Source: Demequina sp. TMPB413
Lineage (GTDB): Bacteria; Actinomycetota; Actinomycetes; Actinomycetales; Demequinaceae
Assembly: GCF_020447105.2 (NCBI RefSeq)
Contig: NZ_CP096184.1
Coordinates: 2,294,001-2,358,000 of the forward strand
Direction of reading: 5' to 3'
DNA: 64,000 nt
Shown: positions 42,930 to 52,089 of the stretch, piece by piece
Layout of the letters: every line of letters begins with the position of its first letter
Position numbering within the stretch: position 1 is the first letter of the stretch
Notes under the pieces: model-generated
Databases searched by the model: none
What the model was told of the DNA's origin: nothing
Seen by the model: only the letters and a program-made list of their open reading frames with translations
Translations under genes and position numbers: made by a program

Positions 42930-44309
42930 ATGGGACGACGACCAACGAAGAAGAAGCGTTCCGCGTCTCGTGCGCGGAAGCCTCAGGCGACGCCCAGGGG
43001 ATCCGCACCGTCGTCGCCAGACCGGCACACGGGGACTCCTGGCGACGGGACGATGCGCGGCGCAAGTTTCGTGGCTCAGACCCGCATGTCCCCCATGTCG
43101 GCGGGACTCGCAGGAGTCAGCAATCGCCCCCCGAGGGCCGCGGGAGCCCAGTTTCGCCCGGGTCCCTCGCCCCTGCCCGCGATGAAACCCACGCGAGTGC
43201 TGGCCAAGATCGGGGGTGAGTCGGGGACCAAGAGCGCACTTGAGTTCGTCACCTTTCCCATCGACGCAGTTGCCGAGCTTCGGCCCCACGCGTTGGGAGT
43301 CACGTATTGGTTCGATGCACCACAGACGAAGGGACCGCACGAGGTCGTCCTGCGGTTGACTGGCCGTCGCCTCGACGTCGCAGGTGATCGCAAACCTGAG
43401 GACAACTTCGTCACGACCGCATCGCTTCACGACGTTCGACCCGGTAGCGGCCGGACGTCCCTGACCCACCGGGTGGTCGGGAAAGCTCCAGGCCGTTGGC
43501 ATGTGATAGCCGAGGCGGTGGCAGTCCCGAAAGGCGGTGGCCAGTCGGAGGCTGTGCGACTGCCTTCGGCGGAAGGAGTCGGTCGGTCGACGTTCGCACC
43601 CGTCGCCAGCGCACGCGCTCCCGGAGTGATTGTGGGCGCATGGCCAGCCATGGTCTTGCTCGGCGTCGTGCTCGCCTTGGTACTGCAGCGGGTATTGGCC
43701 CAGAGGCACGGACTGCCCTCCGGCAATGTGCTCGTGCTTGCCCTCGTGGCCAGCGCTCTCGGTGCTGTCGGCGCCAAACTCTACTATCGCGTCACGCACC
43801 GGAAAGCGTCTGGGGGCCGAGGGCTCGCCGGGCTGAGCGTCCAGGGTTTCGTGATCGCGGCCACGGCTACCTTTGTGATCGGCGGCGCTCTCGCGGGGCT
43901 TCCCGTCTGGCACCTTCTGGACGCCACCGTGCCCGCACTTCTGCTCGGCCAGACCGTTGGCAGACTGGGATGCCTGATGGGCGGGTGCTGCGTCGGAGTG
44001 CCGACAGGCTCACGCTGGGCTGTGTGGTCATCTGACCGGCGCGTCGGGACGCGCCGCATCCCGGTGCAACTGATGGAGTCTGCGGCGGCAGCCACCCTCG
44101 CGCTCGTAACCGGTGCCATCGCATGGCAGGGATCGATAACGCCAACAGGCGTCCTGTTCGTCGGAAGCGTCGCGGCATACGTGGTGGTGCGTCAACTCCT
44201 GTTCCCGCTGCGTGGTGTCCCCCGCGCCACCCGCCATGGGCGCCAGGTGACACTCATCGTGTCCCTGACCACCCTCGTCGGCATGCTGTTGGTGTCAAGT
44301 CTCGCCTGA
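42930..44309 (+). CDS. Lgt-like membrane protein with Ig-like N-terminal domain, copy B
   Basis: A 459-aa paralogue of the protein at 23483-24865, colinear over its whole length, including the KKKR start, the beta-rich domain, the membrane helices and the LGCLMGGCCVGVPT signature. The cysteine form of the signature is kept in both, suggesting selection. ATG 42930 has GGAAG upstream. Confidence 0.7.
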   Translation: MGRRPTKKKRSASRARKPQATPRGSAPSSPDRHTGTPGDGTMRGASFVAQTRMSPMSAGLAGVSNRPPRAAGAQFRPGPSPLPAMKPTRVLAKIGGESGTKSALEFVTFPIDAVAELRPHALGVTYWFDAPQTKGPHEVVLRLTGRRLDVAGDRKPEDNFVTTASLHDVRPGSGRTSLTHRVVGKAPGRWHVIAEAVAVPKGGGQSEAVRLPSAEGVGRSTFAPVASARAPGVIVGAWPAMVLLGVVLALVLQRVLAQRHGLPSGNVLVLALVASALGAVGAKLYYRVTHRKASGGRGLAGLSVQGFVIAATATFVIGGALAGLPVWHLLDATVPALLLGQTVGRLGCLMGGCCVGVPTGSRWAVWSSDRRVGTRRIPVQLMESAAAATLALVTGAIAWQGSITPTGVLFVGSVAAYVVVRQLLFPLRGVPRATRHGRQVTLIVSLTTLVGMLLVSSLA

Positions 44310-44323
44310 CGCCAACTCCGTCG

Positions 44324-44995
44324 TCAGGCTCCAACCCCTCCCTGGCAGGAGGCACCTGGCTCAGGCGTCTGTTCGCCCTGGAGGTATCGTTCCAAGAACG
44401 GCTTGAGGCGCTCGTCGTTGGCAGAGTCCAGTTCGACTTGGACACCCCAGGCGGTAGCAACAACGTCAGAAGCGAGATCCTCAAACGGGCTCACGAGCAT
44501 GTACGGGTTGGCCTCAGCAAGGTCGCGCAACGTGGCGACCTGCGCATCGTCGAGCCCAGGCCGGTAAGTCACCCAGACCGCACCGTGTTCGAGGGAGTGC
44601 AACGCGTTCTCGCTCCGGATCGGCTCGGCGTAGTATCCACAGTTCTGCAGGACAGGGTCGTGGTCGCCACCGGTGGGCGGCAGCAGTGTGCCCTCGGGGG
44701 CTGCGCTTGCCGTCTCATACGGGATGTCCTGCGTCACGTGCGTGGCGGAGGGTACGTCGACGAGCTTCTCGCCCTCGATGGGTTTGCTCGCGGCTTGTTC
44801 GACTGCCTCGGCATCCCGCTGCGCGTTGACAATGACGATCGCGGTGGGCACCGCCAGCGCCAGCACGACCCCAGTGACGATGAGGCTTATCAGAACCTTG
44901 TGGCGGCGATCGGCACGCGCCTGCGCGGCTCGAATCTGAGCAATCTGGGCACGCTGCTCGTTCTTGTCAACACCCTTTTTCTTACTCGCACTCAC
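44324..44995 (-). CDS. DUF3105 family membrane-anchored protein
   Basis: A 223-aa protein with a Lys-rich cytoplasmic start, one helix (about residues 35-57) and an external domain with NCGYYAEPI and ENALHSLEHGAVWVTYRPG, the DUF3105 hallmark. Start GTG 44995 is supported by GGAGGATCCC directly before it. The His pair in HSLEHG could bind a metal; the function is unknown. It converges on the Lgt-like gene. Confidence 0.85.
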   Translation of the reverse strand: MSASKKKGVDKNEQRAQIAQIRAAQARADRRHKVLISLIVTGVVLALAVPTAIVIVNAQRDAEAVEQAASKPIEGEKLVDVPSATHVTQDIPYETASAAPEGTLLPPTGGDHDPVLQNCGYYAEPIRSENALHSLEHGAVWVTYRPGLDDAQVATLRDLAEANPYMLVSPFEDLASDVVATAWGVQVELDSANDERLKPFLERYLQGEQTPEPGASCQGGVGA

Positions 44996-45295
44996 GGGAT
45001 CCTCCGGATCGCTTGGGACATTGGCCTGACCAGGGAACGTGGACAGGTGTAGTGCTCGCGGAACCATCAATTCTACGTGAAGTGGCAGGCTTTCCGGAAT
45101 TGCGGCGCACCACGCGCTGGACCTTTAGCGTCTCGACCCACTGGGGCCTTTCGCGCACCCGCCCACGACTGTGGTCACAGGCGGACAGTTCCCAGCATGT
45201 GAGCCGCTGCTTGGGACCCTCGCACGTGGGACTCGAGTTCCAACGACCCACCCCGGGTGGGGTGGGAGACTGGCGGTGTAGAAGGAGGAATCACT
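44996..45295. other. 300-bp divergent promoter region
   Basis: Between the DUF3105 gene and the ABC ATPase gene I see no gene, only the two ribosome sites at its ends. No clear operator was found. Confidence 0.5.
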
Positions 45296-45982
45296 ATGGC
45301 CAACCCGTCAGATCGTATGAAGGGCCCTGCATCACCGGCCGGTGCGCCGTCGTCCGTCCTCGAGGCGAGCGGCATCGTCAAGACCTACCGCAGCGGGTGG
45401 TGGCCGCGCCGCCGCGCCAAGCCGGTGCTACGCGGCGCAGAAGTGCACCTCAAGGCGGGCGAGATAGTGGGCCTCGTGGGCGAGAATGGCTCGGGAAAGT
45501 CGACGCTCATGAAGATCCTGGTCGGAGCACTGAACCGGGATGCTGGCAACGTGACTCACAGTGGCTTGGTCGGGTTTTGTCCACAGGAGCCAGTTCTGTA
45601 TGAGAGGTTGACCTGCGATGAGCACTTCGAGCTATTCGGGCGTGCCTATGGCATGGACGAATCAGCCATGCAACTGTCCCGCGACGACATCTACGCAACC
45701 CTCGGCTTTGCCGAGTGGAGGAACGCCCAGGTTGAGGAATTGTCGGGTGGGACCCGGGCAAAGCTCAACCTGGGCCTGGCGCTACTGCCGGATCCAGACC
45801 TCCTGCTTCTCGATGAGCCGTACGCGGGGTTCGACTGGGACACCTATCAGCGCTTCTGGCAACTGACCCGTACTCGGCGCGACGCGGGGCGCAGTTTGCT
45901 CATCATCAGTCACTTCATCACCGACGCAGATCGGTTCGACCGCATCTACGACCTGATCGACGGGCGGACGGTAGCGCGATGA
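45296..45982 (+). CDS. ABC transporter ATP-binding protein
   Basis: A 228-aa ATPase with Walker A GENGSGKST, signature ELSGGTRAKL and Walker B LLLLDEPYAGFD. The Gly-Thr-Arg variant after LSGG and the short length are typical of ABC-2 exporters. ATG 45296 has AAGGAGG. It overlaps the permease gene by 4 nt. The substrate is not visible; the CsoR-type regulator downstream hints at a metal-related role. Confidence 0.9.
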   Translation: MANPSDRMKGPASPAGAPSSVLEASGIVKTYRSGWWPRRRAKPVLRGAEVHLKAGEIVGLVGENGSGKSTLMKILVGALNRDAGNVTHSGLVGFCPQEPVLYERLTCDEHFELFGRAYGMDESAMQLSRDDIYATLGFAEWRNAQVEELSGGTRAKLNLGLALLPDPDLLLLDEPYAGFDWDTYQRFWQLTRTRRDAGRSLLIISHFITDADRFDRIYDLIDGRTVAR

Positions 45983-47490
45983 CCGCGCGCGTCGCTCCGT
46001 TGACAGGGCTACTCGCCTGGCGCAACCTGATCGAGTACGCCCGCCGACCGCTCAACCTGGTGCTCCTGGCTACCGTGCCCGTCGTGTTCGTCGCCCTGTC
46101 GGCTGGCGCACTGGCCGACTTCTCCCAGTTGCTTGGGGCTGAAGCGTCCTTTGGGCAACTCGAGACCGTCACCGCGGGCTGGGCCGCAGCCTTCCTGGCC
46201 GGAGTGGCTGGCTTCTTTCACGTGGCGGGATCGCGCGACGCCGATCGACGGTTGGCCTCGGCGGGCTCGGCCACCGCACGCGTGGTCACCGCAAGGCTCA
46301 CGTCCTCGCTGCTGTTGGCCGTGGTGGCCGCCACTGGCGCCCTCATCGCATTGGTGTGGCGCACCGACGTGACGGACCTGCCCCGCGCGATCGGGGCGAC
46401 CGCGATGTTCGCGATCATCTACCTCGGGATCGGTGCCGCGATCGGGGGCCTGGTCCGGTCGGAGTTCAACGGGTCGCTGCTGCTGATTTTCATCTGGATG
46501 CTCGATGTCTTCCTTGGTCCCGGCATGGGCCCGTCCGACTCGGCGCTCACCCGTTTCTTCCCCACCCATTTCCCCACCCTGGTGATGTTCGACTCTTCTA
46601 TGACCCACGCCGGACCTCTCGGGGACCTTGGCGCATCGTTGGCCTGGGCGCTCGGCGGCCTGGCGTTGGCGTTCGTCGTCCTGTTGATCACGACCCGGCC
46701 AGTCCGCACGAGCAATACTCGGGGGGTCAACTCATCGTGGGCGCGCCTGGCGACCGGGCTGCGGTACGCGTGGCGCGAGTACCGTCGCAACCTCGCCCTG
46801 TGGGTGCTGCTGGTCGTCGTGCCCCTCATCTTCATCAGCTTGTCGTTCGCGATCACGCCGGATGACCCCACCCCGGTCGAACTTGCTGAGGGCGGACGGC
46901 GAACACTCTCGATGCTGTCGTTGATCGATGTCCACGGCGCGGTCATGGTGTCGATCACTGTGGCGTTCCTGGCCGGGCTGGCTGGCCTGTTCGTCGTACT
47001 CGGCTCGGCCGAGGCCGACCGCCGGCTGGTTATCGCTGGCTTTCGGACCCGTGAGGTCCTCGTCTCCAGGCTCGGCGTGATCGCGCTTGCCGCCGTGCTC
47101 GTTACCGGCGTGTCGCTGGCGGTTACGGCCGTCAGTTTCACGCCCCGAGTCTGGTTCACCTTCACGTTGGCCACCCTCGCGATCGCCGTCACGTACGCCA
47201 TGATTGGTGTGGTGATCGGCCCTCTGGTTGGCCGGCTCGGTGGGCTCTACCTGATGTTCCTCCTGCCCTTCATCGACCTGGGGCTCGCCCAGAACATCAT
47301 GTTCGATGCCGCCCCACCGGCCTGGGCGTCCTGGCTGCCGGGATACGGCGCTGTTCGCGTGCTCGTCGACGGCGCCTTCACACCCACCTTCGACGAGACC
47401 ACCGGGCTGCTGATCGCCCTCGCCTGGCTCGTGGGCATCATTGCCGTAGCCGTCGGCGCATTCCACCGTGTCGCCGCTCGGCGGACCTAA
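45979..47490 (+). CDS. ABC-2 type permease with two fused halves
   Basis: A 503-aa membrane protein formed by an internal duplication. Each half begins with a cytoplasmic WRNLIEYARRPLNLVLL or WREYRRNLALWVLL segment, and each has a FLAGxAGxFxVxGSxxADRRLxxAG motif (about residues 70-95 and 330-355). Two ABC-2 permeases in one chain would pair with a homodimer of the ATPase encoded just upstream. Confidence 0.82.
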   Translation: MTARVAPLTGLLAWRNLIEYARRPLNLVLLATVPVVFVALSAGALADFSQLLGAEASFGQLETVTAGWAAAFLAGVAGFFHVAGSRDADRRLASAGSATARVVTARLTSSLLLAVVAATGALIALVWRTDVTDLPRAIGATAMFAIIYLGIGAAIGGLVRSEFNGSLLLIFIWMLDVFLGPGMGPSDSALTRFFPTHFPTLVMFDSSMTHAGPLGDLGASLAWALGGLALAFVVLLITTRPVRTSNTRGVNSSWARLATGLRYAWREYRRNLALWVLLVVVPLIFISLSFAITPDDPTPVELAEGGRRTLSMLSLIDVHGAVMVSITVAFLAGLAGLFVVLGSAEADRRLVIAGFRTREVLVSRLGVIALAAVLVTGVSLAVTAVSFTPRVWFTFTLATLAIAVTYAMIGVVIGPLVGRLGGLYLMFLLPFIDLGLAQNIMFDAAPPAWASWLPGYGAVRVLVDGAFTPTFDETTGLLIALAWLVGIIAVAVGAFHRVAARRT

Positions 47491-47722
47491 CACAGGAGAA
47501 CCATGCGCTACCGACTCGCTCGCCGGTCACCACACACACCGCAGCCCCCAGGCCGCTCGTCTGGCGAACTGCACACTCTTGACCTTGGCTCACGCTGATG
47601 GTGATCGGCGCCTGCCCAGAGGGCACTGCTGGCCTGCTCCCACCCGGTCGACGCACGAGTCTCACGACCAGCCGTCCCGCCCGGAGCGGGGGGCGGCCCC
47701 AGACAGGACGGGGTTCCGTAGC

Positions 47723-48118
47723 GTGACTGAGATATACGACTACCAGCGCCAGGTGATCAACCGGCTCAAGACCGCGCGCGGTCACCTCGGCGGGATCATC
47801 CGCATGATCGAGGACGACGCCTGGTGCCCCGACGTCATGAAGCAACTCGCCGCCGTGCAGGGCATGCTTGAGGGCACCAGCCGCGAGGTGTTCCGCCATC
47901 ACCTTGAGGGGCACGTCGCCACCGCTATTCGCGCTGGCCGCGGCGAGGAAATCGTCGACGAACTGATGGAGACACTCAAGTACGACAAGCGCGTTCTCCG
48001 GCCAGCTCCGGCCGATGTCAATGTGTCAGAGCACGCCGCCGAACTCGCCGTAGCGGATGCTGACCGGAGCGTGCCCGCCGTCCGCGACCAGGGTGGTCTC
48101 AAGAGCTGCCTGGTATAG
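47723..48118 (+). CDS. CsoR/RcnR-family metal sensor with Cys-His-His site
   Basis: A 131-aa helical repressor (GTG start 47723). RLKTARGHLGGIIRMIEDDAWCPDVMKQ carries Cys35; REVFRHHLEGH carries His60 and His64. Copper CsoR has Cys at the third position, while Ni/Co RcnR has His, so the site looks RcnR/FrmR-like, though the RcnR His3 is absent. The C-terminal tail ends in SCLV. It follows the ABC exporter genes on the same strand 232 bp later. Confidence 0.85.
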   Translation: MTEIYDYQRQVINRLKTARGHLGGIIRMIEDDAWCPDVMKQLAAVQGMLEGTSREVFRHHLEGHVATAIRAGRGEEIVDELMETLKYDKRVLRPAPADVNVSEHAAELAVADADRSVPAVRDQGGLKSCLV

Positions 48119-48395
48119 GCGCGCCGCGGACACGAGGCGATCTCGTTTGGGGCGGCGGCAGCCACCGTCCCAGGTAGTCCGTCAGCCCCGTATGCCGGGT
48201 GAGGGCCGCCGGGCCGTAGGCCGAACTCACGCCTCCCATGGCTCAAGGCCAGACTGCTGACGACGGATGTTCTTCACATAGGCCGACGGTGGGAGATGGC
48301 TTGCGACCGCTCCCGGTCGGGTCTGCTCCCGGTCAAGCCCGCCCACCGTCACGGCCGCAGCCAGCACCGTCAAGCCCGCCCAGCCCCTCAACGAC

Positions 48396-48432
48396 CCGAC
48401 CGCAGACCCCTCTGGGGTCTGCGGTCGGGTGT
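48396..48432. terminator. Perfect 17-bp hairpin between convergent genes
   Basis: A 17-bp perfect inverted repeat with a 3-nt loop (TCT at 48413-48415). It lies between the csoR-like gene and the convergent copper ATPase and can act on both strands. Confidence 0.75.
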
Positions 48433-48452
48433 GATCCACCTTCTTCCGGTGG

Positions 48453-48494
48453 CAACGGCCGTCGCGGATTTGCTCCTCCCCGACGGCCGTTGCC
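48453..48494. terminator. Second perfect hairpin (14-bp stem)
   Basis: GGCAACGGCCGTCG at 48453-48466 pairs with its complement at 48481-48494, only 20 bp after the first hairpin. It ends 12 bp before the ATPase stop and likely terminates the copper operon. The remaining gap from 48119 holds no gene. Confidence 0.7.
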
Positions 48495-48505
48495 GCGGCT
48501 CGCGG

Positions 48506-48706
48506 TCAGTGCGAGTGGTGCTCGTGAGAGTCGTGGTCGTGGCCAGCAGGAACGTAGTTGTTCGGGTTTTCGACAAAGCTCTTGTGGCAGCCATGGGAGC
48601 AGAAGTAGTACGTCTGTCCTTCGTGCTCCACGCTCGCGGCTGCGGTCGATGGGTCCACGCTCATACCGCACACGAGGTCAGTAACTTTGGCGGGAGTGGT
48701 TGTCAT
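48506..48706 (-). other. Internal translation start for the YHS domain
   Basis: Inside the ATPase gene, Met861 (ATG 48706) is preceded by GGAGGA (48716-48711) at proper spacing, and the frame from there encodes a 66-aa YHS protein much like the free one at 57146-57337. This suggests a recent fusion of two genes, or production of a separate YHS protein as well. Confidence 0.5.
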
Positions 48707-51286
48707 GGTGTCCTCCAGTTGATTGTCTGTTCCGATTTCGACCACCGGTTCGGTGGTCGAAACTGTGATGTCTTGCGGGAGCGTTGCCGGTGTGAAGCGG
48801 CGTAGCCGGTTGGCGTTGGCGACCACGGACAAGGAAGACAACGCCATTGCCGCAGCCGCGATCGCCGGACTGAGGGTGATGCCGAATGCCGGATACAGCA
48901 CTCCAGCCGCGATCGGGATGCCAGCCCCGTTGTAGACGAAGGCGAAGACCAGGTTCTGACGGATGTTACGCATGGTGGCCCTCGAGAGGTCCACCGCCGT
49001 CACCAACCCGCCGAGCGCCCCGGAGATCAACGTGATGTCCGACGACTCGATCGCGACGTCGGTGCCGGTTCCAATCGCGGAGCCGACATCCGCCTGGGCG
49101 AGGGCCGGGGCGTCGTTGATACCGTCGCCGACCATCCCGACGACGCGCCCCTCACCCTGCAGCCGCTTGACCTCCTGCGCCTTGTGCTCCGGCATCACCT
49201 CGGCCACGACGCGTTCGATGCCGACCTCTCGGGCGATCGCTGCAGCTGTGGTGCGGTTGTCGCCGGTCATCATGATCACGGCGATACCCCGCTGCTTGAG
49301 AGCGGCGACTGCGGCGATGGAACCCTCCTTGATCTTGTCCGCCACCGCCACGACTGCCGCGGGCTGGTTGTCGATCGCTACCAGGATGGGCGTCTTGCCG
49401 TCTCGGGCAAGTCGCTGCTGCTCGTCCAAGAGGCCCTCCACGTCGACGCTGGCCTCCACGAGCAACCGGGCGTTGCCGATCAGGATGTTGCGTCCGTGCA
49501 ACCGGGCACCCACGCCCTTGCCAGTGAACGAATCGAACTCGGCGACATCGTCCAGCACCAGGTCGCGCTCCAGCGCCCCGGCCACGATGGCCGCGGCCAG
49601 CGGGTGCTCGGACGACCGCTCGACCGAGGCGACCAACTGGAGCACCTCGTCGGCTGTGAATCCCTCGCTCGGAACAACGTCGGTGAGCTCGGGCTTTCCC
49701 ATGGTGATGGTGCCCGTCTTATCCAGGACGACCGTGTCGAGCTTGTGGGCCGTCTCGAGTGCCTCGGCCGAACGAATCAAGATCCCGGAAGTGGCCCCCT
49801 TGCCGGTCCCGACCGTAATGGAAAGCGGTGTGGCGAGCCCAAGAGCGCAGGGGCAGGCGATGATGAGGACTGAGACGCTCGCCACGAGTGCGAAGAGGAA
49901 CACCGGCGGTGGGCCGATCAGGGCCCAGGTCACGAAGGTCCAGATGGCGATGATGACGACCGCTGGCACGAAGTAGCTCGAGACCTGGTCGACGACGCGC
50001 TGAATCGGCGCCTTGGAGCCCTGGGCCTCGCGGACCATCTTGACGATCTGAGCGAGCATCGTGTCGGCGCCGACCTTGGTTGCCCGGTAGCGGAACGTCC
50101 CCGTTTGGTTGATGGTCGCGCCGATCACCTCGTCGCCCACCGACTTGCTCACGGCGATTGGCTCACCGGTGATCATCGACTCGTCGACTGCAGACCTGCC
50201 ATCGACAACCTCGCCGTCCACCGGAAGCTTCTCCCCCGGCCGCACCACAACAACGTCGCCCTTGATGACCTCCTCGATCGGGATGTCGATCTCAGCGCCG
50301 TCGCGCAGAACTCGTGCTGTCCGGGGCTGGAGACCGATCAACGTGCGAATCGCCTCACCCGTGCCTGCCTTGGCTTGAGTCTCGAACAGGCGCCCGAGCA
50401 GGATCAGGGTGATAATCACGCCGACCGCCTCGAAGTACACCTCACGCATCTCGGGCGGAAGCAGTGCAGGCGCGACCGTCACGACCACGCTGAATCCGTA
50501 GGCGGCGATCGTACCGATCGTGATCAAGGCGTTCATTTCCGCCCCGCGGTGGCGCAGCGCGAGCCAGCCAGTGCGGTGGATCGGCCACCCCGTGTAGAGC
50601 ATCACCGGTGTGATGAGTGCGAACTGGAACCAGTCGTTCATCAAGAATCCAGGGACCCAGCTCACATTAAAGAGTTCGGCTCCCATGACAGCGAGCACAA
50701 CCGGGGCAGTCAGGATCGTTCCGAAGATGACCCGCTTCTTCAGGTCCGCGATCTCGGCGTTACGGTCGCGCTCCTCGGCTTCCTCGGCTTGCGCCGCCGT
50801 GAGCGAGTCGACCCCCTTGTGTTCTGAATCGTCTTCGACGGGCGGCATGCCAGCAGGGGTTTCGACCTCTGCGACCGCCGCGGCGTCCGCCGGACTTCCG
50901 CCCGAGTCCGCATCCTCACCGTCAACAACGATGAGTCGGCCGCGCATCATATTCATCCCGCATGCGAAGCCGAAGCTCCCCGTCTCGCCTGGGGTGAATT
51001 CCACCGACGTGGTCTCGTAGGCGGGGAGCCCGAGGTTGACCTTGAAGTCCGGCATCACCACCCGCGAGGAGCATTCACCGGCCTCCTGCCGGTCAAATTC
51101 CATTCGCACCGGCACGCCACGGGTCACCTGGACCAGTTCGGGGCTGTAGCCGCCTTGAACCTTGATCCGCACCACCTGTACCCCGCCGTCCAGATCGGCG
51201 CGTCCGGTCCGTTTCGGACCAAAGAAAAACCATAGTGCCCCCAGTGTGAGGAGCACCCCCGAACCTATAACCACAAATGTCGTCAT
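48506..51286 (-). CDS. Copper P1B-1 ATPase with cupredoxin-like N-terminus and YHS C-terminus
   Basis: A 926-aa pump with an unusual layout. Residues 1-22 are a membrane anchor. Residues 35-122 are a cupredoxin-like domain ([12 protein letters not shown], then [11 protein letters not shown] and [12 protein letters not shown], giving Cys, Cys and Met ligands). Residues 185-830 form the ATPase core with [11 protein letters not shown] (CPC 478-480) and DKTGT (522-526). Residues 868-912 are a YHS domain ([21 protein letters not shown]), then a His tail. CPC indicates Cu(I) export. There is no HMA domain; the cupredoxin may replace it. ATG 51286 overlaps the CopZ-like gene. Confidence 0.9.
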   Translation of the reverse strand: MTTFVVIGSGVLLTLGALWFFFGPKRTGRADLDGGVQVVRIKVQGGYSPELVQVTRGVPVRMEFDRQEAGECSSRVVMPDFKVNLGLPAYETTSVEFTPGETGSFGFACGMNMMRGRLIVVDGEDADSGGSPADAAAVAEVETPAGMPPVEDDSEHKGVDSLTAAQAEEAEERDRNAEIADLKKRVIFGTILTAPVVLAVMGAELFNVSWVPGFLMNDWFQFALITPVMLYTGWPIHRTGWLALRHRGAEMNALITIGTIAAYGFSVVVTVAPALLPPEMREVYFEAVGVIITLILLGRLFETQAKAGTGEAIRTLIGLQPRTARVLRDGAEIDIPIEEVIKGDVVVVRPGEKLPVDGEVVDGRSAVDESMITGEPIAVSKSVGDEVIGATINQTGTFRYRATKVGADTMLAQIVKMVREAQGSKAPIQRVVDQVSSYFVPAVVIIAIWTFVTWALIGPPPVFLFALVASVSVLIIACPCALGLATPLSITVGTGKGATSGILIRSAEALETAHKLDTVVLDKTGTITMGKPELTDVVPSEGFTADEVLQLVASVERSSEHPLAAAIVAGALERDLVLDDVAEFDSFTGKGVGARLHGRNILIGNARLLVEASVDVEGLLDEQQRLARDGKTPILVAIDNQPAAVVAVADKIKEGSIAAVAALKQRGIAVIMMTGDNRTTAAAIAREVGIERVVAEVMPEHKAQEVKRLQGEGRVVGMVGDGINDAPALAQADVGSAIGTGTDVAIESSDITLISGALGGLVTAVDLSRATMRNIRQNLVFAFVYNGAGIPIAAGVLYPAFGITLSPAIAAAAMALSSLSVVANANRLRRFTPATLPQDITVSTTEPVVEIGTDNQLEDTMTTTPAKVTDLVCGMSVDPSTAAASVEHEGQTYYFCSHGCHKSFVENPNNYVPAGHDHDSHEHHSH

Positions 51287-51603
51287 CTCCGGCTACCTCC
51301 TATCTGCATCCCGGCCGCTGAAGTGCGGTCACGCTTGTGCTGGTCCATACGTGGGTCCTGCCGGGTCGGCAGAGCCCTGAAACTGTGATCGGTCATGGTG
51401 AATCCCGCTTCGGTCACCGCAGTGACGAGCGCCTCGCGAGCGACCGACTCGTCGCCCCGGACCACTACCGGCGAATGCCCACCGACGCGCAGGCTGATGC
51501 CCACGTCTGCCACGCCGTCGACATCGTGAAGCCGCTCAAGCACCTCCACGAGGCATGTGCCACACATGAGTCCCTCGACAGAGAACAACTCTTTGTGATT
51601 CAT
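51283..51603 (-). CDS. CopZ-like HMA copper chaperone
   Basis: A 106-aa protein. Residues 5-72 are a ferredoxin-fold HMA domain with GLMCGTC (Cys14 and Cys17), followed by a polar tail of about 30 residues. It probably delivers Cu(I) to the ATPase whose gene overlaps its stop by 4 nt. The start has AAGGAGG and sits just below a CsoR-type box at 51625-51643. Confidence 0.9.
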   Translation of the reverse strand: MNHKELFSVEGLMCGTCLVEVLERLHDVDGVADVGISLRVGGHSPVVVRGDESVAREALVTAVTEAGFTMTDHSFRALPTRQDPRMDQHKRDRTSAAGMQIGGSRR

Positions 51604-51624
51604 CGCTCAACCTCCTTCACGTAC

Positions 51625-51643
51625 TATACCCCCGTAGGGTATA
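51625..51643. promoter_or_regulatory. CsoR-type copper operator
   Basis: TATACCCCCGTAGGGTATA, two 7-bp arms around 5 bp, matches the CsoR box pattern (ATACCC..GGGTAT). It lies 22 bp before the copZ-like start codon. Confidence 0.85.
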
Positions 51644-51685
51644 AGTATCGACACGCATGGACTGAGTTCCCACTGCGGCTCGATG

Positions 51686-51779
51686 AAGGTTCCATGAAGA
51701 TTGAGGGCGGGATCGAACCCGAACCCCTTCGACGGGTGCCTGATCGGCGCTACTGGCCGATTAACCTTCATGGAACCTT
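51686..51779. promoter_or_regulatory. 14-bp inverted repeat with 66-bp spacer upstream of the Cys-pair peptide
   Basis: AAGGTTCCATGAAG (51686-51699) and CTTCATGGAACCTT (51766-51779) are perfect complements. They end 100 bp before the GTG of the small cysteine peptide. Each arm could be half of a regulator site or the pair could fold in RNA as an attenuator. Confidence 0.6.
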
Positions 51780-51879
51780 GATGGGGCGAGGTGTCGAATC
51801 TTCACCGTCGCCAACAAGACTGGATGACGTCGCGGTAGAACAGAGAACCGCCGACAGCACACCGATGAAGGAGACACCC

Positions 51880-52002
51880 GTGAGCACATGCTGCAAGGAC
51901 GACCAGGCCGACGACGCCGGTTGCTGCTCGAGCGCCACCACGGCGGATACCAGCGCTACCGCGTCCGCCCACCAGGGTGGCGGGGGCTGCTGCAAGGGCT
52001 AG
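51880..52002 (+). CDS. 40-aa cysteine-pair peptide
   Basis: GTG at 51880 has a strong AAGGAG site (51868-51873, 6-nt spacing). The product is acidic and Ser/Thr/Ala-rich, with three vicinal Cys pairs: CCK at 4-5, GCCSS at 15-16 and GGGCCKG at the end, plus one His. It has no signal or helix. Six cysteines in 40 residues suggest a small metal-binding peptide, like a metallothionein; it matches no family I know. It is divergent from the CsoR-controlled copper genes. Confidence 0.6.
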   Translation: MSTCCKDDQADDAGCCSSATTADTSATASAHQGGGGCCKG

Positions 52003-52089
52003 GCATCCACAGACGCCCCATCGCCTCGCCCGCACGGCTTGAATTCGGCGAAGTTGTCGACGCCCGGCAAGACTTCCCGTTGGGGCGGA

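Noticed and set aside
51686-51779. tRNA-like T-arm on the minus strand
   Set aside because: A GGTTCGATCC-like string is present, but the T-stem does not pair properly and no acceptor or anticodon arm forms; the region is better explained by the inverted repeat.
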